The translations under genes were made by a program, and so were the position numbers. Of a DNA stretch of 64,000 nt, positions 11,035-19,153 are shown piece by piece. How positions within the stretch are numbered: the stretch's first letter is position 1; the number at the start of each line of letters is the position of its first letter. The DNA is taken from assembly GCA_012931725.1 (NCBI GenBank), contig CM022948.1, positions 109,726,477-109,790,476 of the forward strand. The letters are read 5' to 3'. This DNA is from Litsea cubeba. Taxonomy: Eukaryota; Streptophyta; Magnoliopsida; Laurales; Lauraceae. The notes under the pieces are model-generated. The model saw only the letters and a program-made list of their open reading frames with translations. It was not told where the DNA came from and did no database searches.

Positions 11035-14000
11035 ATGCCTCCGAAAGCTAAGAAGGGCGTAGAATCTTCAGGAGCAGCGCTCGCGCTGCCACCACCGCCA
11101 ACGGAAGTCCCTCCTCAGGGGCAATCCCGCGCGGTGCAAGACACGACTCCAGCGGAAGTCCCTCCTCAGGGGCAGTCCCGCGCGGCGCAAGGGACGCCTG
11201 CAGGCGAGGGCCGCCTGGGCTCCCAACTCTTTGTCGAAATCCCTTTCCAAGAGGGAGTCGAGACCTCACTCTCAGCGGACGAGGTCCCGCCACCCGGACG
11301 CGATGAGCGTCAGCATCAGCGTCCTCGAAAGGACAAAGCCGTGGCCGTGGGAGAAACGCGTCACGCTCAACCCCCCGGAGAGGCTCCCGAGGCTGCCCTC
11401 CTCCAGAAGCAACTCCGGAAGCAAGAGCGGATGATTCGCAAGCTCCAGCAGCAGCTGAAGACAGTGCAAACTGCCTCCTTGAGGGAGGTCTCTGAGCCCC
11501 GAGGGGAAAAGAAGGGCGCTCCCAGCAAGGCAGCCCAGCCCCCTCGTGAGGACCTCAGACATCATCTGGACCAGAAACGGGGCCAGATTCGTGACGAAGG
11601 CTCGAGCAACAGCCGGAGTCACCATAGTCGCGATGGCCGAACTCATAGCCATCGCAGTCCGAGCCACCCCAAGCGAAAGTCCAGAGTTCAGACTCCAGAG
11701 GAGGACGACGAGCAGGAGTGGTTCGACAAGCGTGTCAGGCGGGCTCTCCAGCACAACCTGGACATGCGGGACCAGAAGCAGCTCTGCGGTCACACTGATC
11801 TCGGGGGCTCTCCCTTCACGAAGGAGATCGAGCGCACCCCCTTGCCCAGGAAGTTCTCCGTCCCGCGGTTCGTCCCCTATGACGGACTGTCCGATCCATC
11901 TGCACACCTCCGACACTTCTCCCAGAAGATGTCTATCTGGGGAAATGAGGGCCATCTAAACTGTAAGATCTTCTCCTCCAGTTTGGGTGACCTCCCCCTG
12001 AAGTGGTTTTGCTCTCTCCCAGAGCAGTCGATTCCCAGTTGGAAGGAGCTCCAGCTCTCCTTCCTGAAGAAGTTCCAAGCATACACCGTCGTCCCCAAAA
12101 AGGAAGGGGACCTCATCGCCCTGAGAATGAAGCAGGGCGAAACTCTCGCCAAGTTCACCCACCGATTCTGGGCGATATACAGCCAGATCGAGGGCGCAAG
12201 GGAGGGGATATCCGTCTACGCCTTCCAGCATGCCCTGATCCCCGGCAGCGACTTGCGGAAGGACTTGGCCGGGGACACCCCAGAGTCCATGTCAGAGTTA
12301 ATGTCCCGGGTGAAGCGCTTCATCGCCCGGGAAGAAGATGAGATCCGAGCTAAGGATCAGGACGGGCATCCGGAGCCCGAACAGAAGAATAGCCAGCCTC
12401 GGCAAAGAGGCGGGAGGCCCTCCCAGAAGCAGGAGTCCAAGCGGGACTGGGCCTCCAGCTCGGCGAAGCCTTCGTCGTCCAGGTCTGGGGGCAATTGGAA
12501 GCCCAGACCTCCCTCCAGCGCCGGTCAGAGCGTCAATGTCGTCTTCAAGGAGCCGATCTACCGCATCCTGGCCAAGATCAAGTCCGAGCCGTTCTTCAAG
12601 TACCCTCCACCCCTGAAGAGTGAACCCACCGAAGGCTCCCGGAGCAAGCTCTACTGCGCCTTCCATAAGGGCAACGGGCACAGGACTGGAGAATGCAGGA
12701 CCTTGCAGGGGTATCTAGAGAAGCTGGCCGAACAGGGCCACCTCCAAGAGTTCGTCAAGGCCGGCGATGCCGGTGGCAGCGAGGGCCGGGTTCACCAGAA
12801 CGCAGCCCAAGCTCCAGACAGCGAGGACTCAGAGAAGATCATCAACGTGATCCATCTGGCGTCCTCAGCTCCCACTTCCTCGTCCCGGGGAAACTCTCAG
12901 ACCCGTGCCGAAGCCAGGCGGGCTTCGCACGAGAAAGAAGTATTAAAAGCCGACCTCGCCCCGGCGTCCAAGAAAGCCCGCCGCGACAAACCGGCCATCT
13001 CGTTCTCGGACCGAGATCTAGAGGGAGTCCAGGTCCCTCACAACGACCCCCTGCTCCTCACCATGAAGTTGAGAGACTTCACCGTAAAAAGGATCCTCGT
13101 CGACTCCGGCAGCTCCTCCGAGGTCCTCTACTACGACTGCTTCAAACGGATGAAACTCTCCGAAGCAGACCTCACGGAGGTTCGTGCACCTCTGCTAGGG
13201 TTGTCCGCGACTCCAGTCTACCCCAAGGGTAGAATCACCTTGGAAACCCAAGTTGGCGGAGCCTCCGTGACAGCCGACTTTCTGGTTGTGGATGCCCCTT
13301 CCCCCTACAATGTCATTCTGGGCAGGACGTGGCTCCACAAGCTAGAGGCAGTTCATTCTTCCTTCCACCAAAAGCTGAAGTTCGTCCATGAGAACGAGGA
13401 AGGCAAGATGGAGGTAGTCACAGTGAAGGGAGACCAGCAGCAGGCCAGGCAGTGCGTGTTGGCCGCAGTTCCAGCAGTAAAGGAGCCAGAGCGCGTTAAC
13501 CTGGCCGAATTCGAAAAGGGCCTCGATGAGATCGGCAGGGACCCTGAGAAGAAGAGCATCGAGGACCTAGCCGAGGTCAGGCTAGACCCGGCGGACCCAG
13601 ACCGTTTCTTCCTGATCGGCACCCAGCTGTCGGACGAGGAAAGGGCCAAACTCTCTCGGTTCTTGATTCAGAATGTGGACGTCTTCGCTTGGAACCCAAG
13701 TGAGATGCCCGGGGTCGACCCTGAGGTCATGTGCCACAAGCTCAACGTCGACCCCGACCACAAGCCAGTAGTGCAGAAGGCCCGCAGAACCGGGCTGCAG
13801 CAGACAGATGCGGTCGTGGAAGAGGTCGACAACCTGCTAAAAGCAGGGGCCATCCGGGAAGTCCAATACCCGGTATGGCTGGCCAACACGGTGGTCGTCA
13901 AGAAGAAAACTGGAAAGTGGAGGGTGTGCGTAGACTTCACCGACCTGAACAGGGCTTACCCTAAGGACAGTTTCCCCCTCCCGAAGATCGACCAACTGAT

Positions 14001-14904
14001 TGACGCCACCGCTGGCCATGACCGAATGAGCTTCCTCGACGCCTACCGGGGCTATCATCAGATCCCTCTCTATGGGCCCGATGAGGAGAAAACATCATTC
14101 ATCACCCCCCGCGGCACTTACTGCTACAAAGTAATGCCCTTTGGGCTGAAGAACGCGGGGGCAACCTATCAGCGCCTCGTCACGAAGATGTTCCAGGCCC
14201 AGCTCGGCCAAACGGTGGAGGTATATATCGACGACATGGTCGTCAAATCTGTACGCTCCAGCGACCACCTGGTAGATCTCGGCCAAGTCTTTGACATCCT
14301 TCGCGCCTACAAGCTCAAGCTCAACGCTTCCAAGTGCGCCTTCGGCGTAGCCTCTGGCAAGTTTCTCGGCAGCTTGGTGACGCGGAGGGGGATAGAGGCC
14401 AATCCAGACCAGATCACTGCCATCCAGGACATCAAGAGTCCTTCCACCACAAAGGAAGTTCAAAAGCTTACGGGAATGGCCGCCGCACTCAATCGCTTCA
14501 TCAGCCGCTCATCAGATAAGTGCAGGCCCTTTTTTCCAGCTTTTGAGAAAAAATTTGAAGTTCCAATGGACCCCCGAGTGCGACCAGGCATTGGCCGCAC
14601 TCAAAACTTATTTGATGTCACCCCCATTACTCTCCACCCCGACTCGGGGGGAGATTCTGTATTTATACCTAGCGGTCTCGGATCACGCAGTGAGCTCCGT
14701 CCTCATCAGGGAGGACGAGGGAGTTCAAAAGCCGATCTATTACACGAGCAAGACCCTGCTCGATGCCGAGACCAGGTACCTTCTGTTGGAGAAGCTCGCG
14801 TTGGCTCTTGTCACCGCCTCCCGCAAGCTCTCCCATTATTTTCAATCCCACACTATCGTGGTGATCACGGAGCACCCACTCCGTTCCCTGTTCAAAAAAG
14901 CTGA
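11035..14904 (+). CDS. gag-protease-reverse transcriptase portion of Tat polyprotein
   Basis: Start chosen at the ATG at 11035, about 90 bp past the primer site (the frame is open further upstream but without leader-like features). Residue numbering is from that Met. A charged, low-complexity N-terminal region is followed by the retrotransposon gag domain (about 274-385), an unusual C-x2-H-x4-H-x4-C zinc knuckle (C541 to C554) typical of Tat elements, an aspartic protease with VDSGSS (D690), and the reverse transcriptase with its FLDAY and YIDD motifs (D1066, D1067). The meaningful frame ends near 14530, where a single extra base after a T run shifts reading; the remaining codons to 14904 are out of frame. 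Gag and pol lie in one frame with no separate gag stop. Confidence 0.95.
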   Translation: MPPKAKKGVESSGAALALPPPPTEVPPQGQSRAVQDTTPAEVPPQGQSRAAQGTPAGEGRLGSQLFVEIPFQEGVETSLSADEVPPPGRDERQHQRPRKDKAVAVGETRHAQPPGEAPEAALLQKQLRKQERMIRKLQQQLKTVQTASLREVSEPRGEKKGAPSKAAQPPREDLRHHLDQKRGQIRDEGSSNSRSHHSRDGRTHSHRSPSHPKRKSRVQTPEEDDEQEWFDKRVRRALQHNLDMRDQKQLCGHTDLGGSPFTKEIERTPLPRKFSVPRFVPYDGLSDPSAHLRHFSQKMSIWGNEGHLNCKIFSSSLGDLPLKWFCSLPEQSIPSWKELQLSFLKKFQAYTVVPKKEGDLIALRMKQGETLAKFTHRFWAIYSQIEGAREGISVYAFQHALIPGSDLRKDLAGDTPESMSELMSRVKRFIAREEDEIRAKDQDGHPEPEQKNSQPRQRGGRPSQKQESKRDWASSSAKPSSSRSGGNWKPRPPSSAGQSVNVVFKEPIYRILAKIKSEPFFKYPPPLKSEPTEGSRSKLYCAFHKGNGHRTGECRTLQGYLEKLAEQGHLQEFVKAGDAGGSEGRVHQNAAQAPDSEDSEKIINVIHLASSAPTSSSRGNSQTRAEARRASHEKEVLKADLAPASKKARRDKPAISFSDRDLEGVQVPHNDPLLLTMKLRDFTVKRILVDSGSSSEVLYYDCFKRMKLSEADLTEVRAPLLGLSATPVYPKGRITLETQVGGASVTADFLVVDAPSPYNVILGRTWLHKLEAVHSSFHQKLKFVHENEEGKMEVVTVKGDQQQARQCVLAAVPAVKEPERVNLAEFEKGLDEIGRDPEKKSIEDLAEVRLDPADPDRFFLIGTQLSDEERAKLSRFLIQNVDVFAWNPSEMPGVDPEVMCHKLNVDPDHKPVVQKARRTGLQQTDAVVEEVDNLLKAGAIREVQYPVWLANTVVVKKKTGKWRVCVDFTDLNRAYPKDSFPLPKIDQLIDATAGHDRMSFLDAYRGYHQIPLYGPDEEKTSFITPRGTYCYKVMPFGLKNAGATYQRLVTKMFQAQLGQTVEVYIDDMVVKSVRSSDHLVDLGQVFDILRAYKLKLNASKCAFGVASGKFLGSLVTRRGIEANPDQITAIQDIKSPSTTKEVQKLTGMAAALNRFISRSSDKCRPFFPAFEKKFEVPMDPRVRPGIGRTQNLFDVTPITLHPDSGGDSVFIPSGLGSRSELRPHQGGRGSSKADLLHEQDPARCRDQVPSVGEARVGSCHRLPQALPLFSIPHYRGDHGAPTPFPVQKS

Positions 14905-16837
14905 CTTTTCAGGGCGCATATCAAAGTGGGCAGTTGAATTGGGGCAGTATGACATACAGTACCATCCCCGAACTGCAATCAAAGCCCAGATTCTGGCAGA
15001 CTTCATAGTTGAATTCGCCTGCCCCAACCAGGCTCAGACCCAGCTCGGCACGGCACTGGGGGGCACAGGGCAAGAGCCAGCAGAAACAGAAGTCCAGCAG
15101 TCTCCCACCTCGGCATGGAGGATCTTCGTCGACGGGTCGTCCACCTCCAAGAGAGCTGGCGCCGGCATAGTTCTCCAATCGCCAGAGGGGCTGGTCATAG
15201 AGCAGGCTTTCACCCTCGACTTCAAAGCGACGAACAATGAGGCAGAGTACGAAGCACTGATCGCAGGGTTGAACAGCGCCCGAGTCCTCGGAGCCCAGCA
15301 CCTGGAAATCTTCAGCGATTCTCAACTGGTAACTAGCCAGCTCGCTGGAGACTACCAGGCCAGGGACGACAGGATGGCGGCCTACTTAGCCCTGGCAAAA
15401 AAGCTACTCTCCCAATTCCAGAAAGCCGAGGTCAGGCAAATCCCCCGAGATACCAACACGCACGCAGATGCGCTTGCAAACCTGGCCTCCGCTGTTGAAG
15501 CAGGAAAAAAGAGGACCATCGAGGTCGGGTCAGTATCAAGGTCAAGTCTGGAACTTCAGTCATCTCGGCTTGTCCTCTGTGCTGACCTCGGCCCCAGCTG
15601 GATGGATCCAATCGTTGCCTACCTGAAGGATGACCAGCTCCCCGAGGACAAGACTGAAGCCCACAAGATCAGGCTCAAGGCAGCCCGCTTTTGGCTATCT
15701 CCAGAAGGCAAACTCTACAGGAAGTCCTTCACAGGCCCGTACCTCCAATGCGTCCACCCGTCCAAGGTGGACGACTTCCTGTACGAGATCCATGAAGGAA
15801 TCTGCGGCAGCCATATAGGAGGCCGCTCATTGGCCTACAGGGCAATCAGCCAGGGTTACTGGTGGCCCTACATGCAGAAGGACGCCCAGGTCTACGCCAG
15901 AAAATGCGAGAAATGCCAGAAGTTCTCCCACTCCCTCCATCAGCCAGCGCAGGATCTGAGCCCCCTCTCCAGTCCATGGCCCTTCGCTCAATGGGGCCTG
16001 GACATTGTGGGGCCCCTTCACCGAGCTCCAGGGAACAAAAGATGGCTGATAGTGGCTACGGACTACTTCACCAAGTGGATAGAGGCTGAACCGTTGTCTT
16101 CCATCACGGACAGGGACTCCAGGAACTTCGTATGGAAAAACATCCTCACGAGGTTCGGCATCCCCCGGACCCTGATTTCAGATAACGGGACTCAGTTCGA
16201 TTCCAAATCCTTCAGAGATTTCTGCCAAGAGCATGGCATCAGGAACCATTACTCCACCCCGGCATATCCACAGAGTAATGGCCAGGCAGAAATCTCCAAC
16301 AAAGTGATCTTGGACGGCCTGAAGAAGCGACTGGACAAGGCAAAGGGCAGATGGACAGAAGAGCTTCCGAGCGTGCTGTGGGCCTATCGAACAACTCCAA
16401 GGAGGTCCACTTCGGCGACACCATTCTCTCTGGCCTACGGTATGGAGGCGGTCATTCCCCTAGAAATCGGCCTTCCTACCCTGAGGACAGAACTGTTCGA
16501 CCAAGGCCGAAATGAGACGAACCTGGCAATGGAGATGGAGCTAGCGGACGAACGACGAGAAGCTGCAGCCCTGAGACTAACCGACTATCAGCAGCGGTTA
16601 GCCAGGGCATACAATCAAAATGTCAAGGAAAGAAGGTTCACCACGGGAGAGCTCGTTTTAAAGAGGACCCTGCCAGCTGACAGAGAACCAAATGAGGGGA
16701 AGCTTGCCCCGAACTGGCACGGCCCGTTCAGAGTAGTTTCACTGGCAGGAAAGTCAGCCTACAAGCTCGAAGACTTGGATGGCAAGCCATTGCCGAGACC
16801 GTGGAATGCATCCCACTTGAAGAAATTTTATTTCTAA
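14543..16837 (+). CDS. RNase H, archaeal-type RNase H and integrase portion of Tat polyprotein
   Basis: Continues the polyprotein in the +1 frame after the break near 14530; the listed start is only the first Met in this frame, not a true start. Order: the RT-linked RNase H (to about 15020), a second archaeal-type RNase H beginning at FVDGSS (catalytic Asp codon 15131) with NNEAEYEA, FSDSQ and HADALA blocks, then integrase. Integrase shows an HHCC zinc finger (His codons 15791 and 15812; Cys codons 15905 and 15914) and a D-59-D-35-E core (codons 16001, 16181, 16289). A short C-terminal GPF-type segment ends at the stop (16835-16837); no chromodomain follows. The dual RNase H is the defining mark of the Tat lineage. 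Confidence 0.95.
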   Translation: MRKNLKFQWTPECDQALAALKTYLMSPPLLSTPTRGEILYLYLAVSDHAVSSVLIREDEGVQKPIYYTSKTLLDAETRYLLLEKLALALVTASRKLSHYFQSHTIVVITEHPLRSLFKKADFSGRISKWAVELGQYDIQYHPRTAIKAQILADFIVEFACPNQAQTQLGTALGGTGQEPAETEVQQSPTSAWRIFVDGSSTSKRAGAGIVLQSPEGLVIEQAFTLDFKATNNEAEYEALIAGLNSARVLGAQHLEIFSDSQLVTSQLAGDYQARDDRMAAYLALAKKLLSQFQKAEVRQIPRDTNTHADALANLASAVEAGKKRTIEVGSVSRSSLELQSSRLVLCADLGPSWMDPIVAYLKDDQLPEDKTEAHKIRLKAARFWLSPEGKLYRKSFTGPYLQCVHPSKVDDFLYEIHEGICGSHIGGRSLAYRAISQGYWWPYMQKDAQVYARKCEKCQKFSHSLHQPAQDLSPLSSPWPFAQWGLDIVGPLHRAPGNKRWLIVATDYFTKWIEAEPLSSITDRDSRNFVWKNILTRFGIPRTLISDNGTQFDSKSFRDFCQEHGIRNHYSTPAYPQSNGQAEISNKVILDGLKKRLDKAKGRWTEELPSVLWAYRTTPRRSTSATPFSLAYGMEAVIPLEIGLPTLRTELFDQGRNETNLAMEMELADERREAAALRLTDYQQRLARAYNQNVKERRFTTGELVLKRTLPADREPNEGKLAPNWHGPFRVVSLAGKSAYKLEDLDGKPLPRPWNASHLKKFYF

Positions 16838-16916
16838 GGATGTAATGAATCTCAATCAATGAAAACAGCTTTCACCTTGTCATCAACTTGTCATCTCTCT
16901 GACTGATTTCGACGAA

Positions 16917-17972
16917 TTGGGCCCTCCGCCCTGGAAGAGACCTCGAGTCCAGACTCGGTCGATTCCTAAAGCTCCTAGCCTTGGGCTATGGAGAAGGCTT
17001 CGAGTCCTTACTCAGCCGAGATTGGGCCCTCCGCCCTGGAAGAGACCTCGAGTCCAGACTCGGTCGATTCCTAAAGCTCCTAGCCTTGGGCTATGGAGAA
17101 GGCTTCGAGTCCTTACTCAGCCGAGATTGGGCCCTCCGCCCTGAAGAGACCTCGAGTCCAGACTCGGTCGATTCCTAAAGCTCCTAGCCTTGGGCTATGG
17201 AGAAGGCTTCGAGTCCTTACTCAGCCGAGATTGGGCCCTCCGCCCTGGAAGAGACCTCGAGTCCAGACTCGGTCGATTCCTAAAGCTCCTAGCCTTGGGC
17301 TATGGAGAAGGCTTCGAGTCCTTACTCAGCCGAGATTGGGCCCTCCGCCCTGGAAGAGACCTCGAGTCCAGACTCGGTCGATTCCTAAAGCTCCTAGCCT
17401 TGGGCTATGGAGAAGGCTTCGAGTCCTTACTCAGCCGAGATTGGGCCCTCCGCCCTGGAAGAGACCTCGAGTCCAGACTCGGTCGATTCCTAAAGCTCCT
17501 AGCCTTGGGCTATGGAGAAGGCTTCGAGTCCTTACTCAGCCGAGATTGGGCCCTCCGCCCTGGAAGAGACCTCGAGTCCAGACTCGGTCGATTCCTAAAG
17601 CTCCTAGCCTTGGGCTATGGAGAAGGCTTCGAGTCCTTACTCAGCCGAGATTGGGCCCTCCGCCCTGGAAGAGACCTCGAGTCCAGACTCGGTCGATTCC
17701 TAAAGCTCCTAGCCTTGGGCTATGGAGAAGGCTTCGAGTCCTTACTCAGCCGAGATTGGGCCCTCCGCCTGGAAGAGACCTCGAGTCCAGACTCGGTCGA
17801 TTCCTAAAGCTCCTAGCCTTGGGCTATGGAGAAGGCTTCGAGTCCTTACTCAGCCGAGATTGGGCCCTCCGCCCTGGAAGAGACCTCGAGTCCAGACTCG
17901 GTCGCTTCCTAAAGCTCCTAGCCTTGGGCTATAGAGAAGGCCTCGAGTCCAGACACTCGGCCGGATTCCTAA
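16917..17972 (+). repeat. 105-bp tandem repeat array, ten copies
   Basis: Copies begin at 16917, 17022, 17127, 17231, 17336, 17441, 17546, 17651, 17756 and 17860. The period is 105 bp, except for two copies of 104 bp that each lost one base (near 17142 and 17768). Copies are nearly identical, and the last decays after about 17930. Each unit holds two related halves (GACCTCGAGTCCAGACTCGG and GGCTTCGAGTCCTTACTCAG), so it arose as a dimer. It lies about 80 bp after the pol stop. The unit is 35 codons long and has no stop in two forward frames, giving long but repetitive open frames. Tandem repeats in the 3' untranslated part are known in Tat elements. It has no CRISPR-like spacers. Confidence 0.95.
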
Positions 17973-18124
17973 TATCTGGGTTTTTACACCCCTCAAAGAT
18001 CATTGCCGAGCTCACGCTTTAACAGCCATGACCAATGGAATGATGCCAGCGCTCAAACACAATGCAAGCATTCCAGGGCAATACACAGAAAGAGAAGGAA
18101 TTCAAAAGCATTGGACAATGTTTG
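17973..18124. other. retroelement 3' untranslated region after the array
   Basis: Single-copy sequence between the decayed last array unit and the putative antisense poly(A) site. No coding frame supported. Confidence 0.5.
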
Positions 18125-18735
18125 GATAATCAAAAAATTCCTTTTCATTTATTATGAACTGCTTTGTTACAACAACTACAGAACAGAAAGAAGAGTACAG
18201 GAAGGAGGATCGCAGTCCTCTGAAAACAGAAAATGAAGCAGAAAATAAAATGACAGAAAGACTCCGATCTTCGCTCTGGAGGCTCTGAGCGATCCTGAAC
18301 TTCACCGGGCTATGCAGCAATGCACTCTGGTTGGTCAGACCAAAGCATCGCACAGCCCCTCCAATCGGAGGCCTCGGGCCCCGCTGGGCTCTGCAACACC
18401 CTCGGTGGCAGTGGGAGCGGCAAAGCTTGAAGAAACCTCGCGGACCAGCGAGGCCCGATCCCGCCTGCCGTACGACGGGCGCACAGGGCCGTGTCGGACG
18501 AGAAGGCGCCACCGTCCCCCTGTAGCGCATCCTCACTCTGTCTCGCCAGGGACGGATGGCCGTGGACCCGCGTTCAGAAAGCGCGTAGTCCACGGGGATT
18601 TCCTTCAGAAAGCGCGCAGACCACGACAGCCATCCCCCCTCGGGGATAGCCGTCCAACGGCGCAGGGTTCCCCCCCGGATCAAGAAATTTCGGACACCTC
18701 CCAGGCATGATTCCTACTGCCATGTTCATTCCTTC
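18125..18735 (-). ncRNA. putative second antisense transcription unit of the Tat element
   Basis: On the minus strand a TATA box (18766-18759) would place a start near 18735, and an AATAAA (18153-18148) lies about 590 nt downstream. Within it are only modest open frames: one reads from about 18724 to 18574 with no recognised domain, another (18683-18102) runs through most of the unit but is arginine/proline-rich and unlike a known family. It is separate from the larger antisense gene, whose stop is at 19154. Whether it is coding or non-coding cannot be decided by eye; listed as ncRNA only because no protein family is supported. Confidence 0.3.
18148..18153 (-). terminator. candidate AATAAA poly(A) signal, antisense
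   Basis: AATAAA on the minus strand in an AT-rich context that contrasts with the GC-rich DNA upstream of it on that strand. Confidence 0.4.
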
Positions 18736-18758
18736 TCCCATGGCGAGTTTGCCACCCC

Positions 18759-18766
18759 TATTTATA
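18759..18766 (-). promoter_or_regulatory. candidate antisense TATA box inside the Tat element
   Basis: TATAAATA on the minus strand in a CCTATAAATAGGGG context, embedded in otherwise GC-rich sequence, which makes a chance match less likely. It points toward the 105-bp array and away from the larger antisense gene. Confidence 0.5.
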
Positions 18767-19153
18767 GGAAGGAGGAGAACTCGGTCTCCGAAGAAAGTTA
18801 TGAGGGCGAAGTCTCCCACGCGCACTGGGGATGCACGGCTGTTGACCAGCGATCCCTATGGCGCCACGTGGAGACATCCGTCCGATTCCCTCGTCAGCTG
18901 CGCCACCTCGTTTGTTGCTATTTATGGTCTCGAGAATACGGAGTGTCAGCATGACAGTTTGACTCTTTCTACCTCAAGGGCCACGCCACATCGTAAAGGC
19001 ATTCAGTACCATTCAATGCACATCCAGAAATGGAAAAGGGACAAATGCAAAGAGAAAAATACGCAAGCGAAGAAGTCTTTTCGTTGACAATGGAAAGGAT
19101 TACAAGGCTGAAAGCAAAAGTAAAAGTATTACAAAAAGAACCACAAGGTAAAG

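Noticed and set aside
11272..11955. 227-codon minus-strand frame opposite gag
   Set aside because: Shadow of the GC-rich gag coding strand; no recognisable domain and no splice partner.
16917..17972. Possible CRISPR-like or repeat-protein-coding array
   Set aside because: Units adjoin without spacers, two copies carry frame-breaking single-base losses, and it lies in the 3' untranslated part of a retrotransposon; a simple tandem array explains it.
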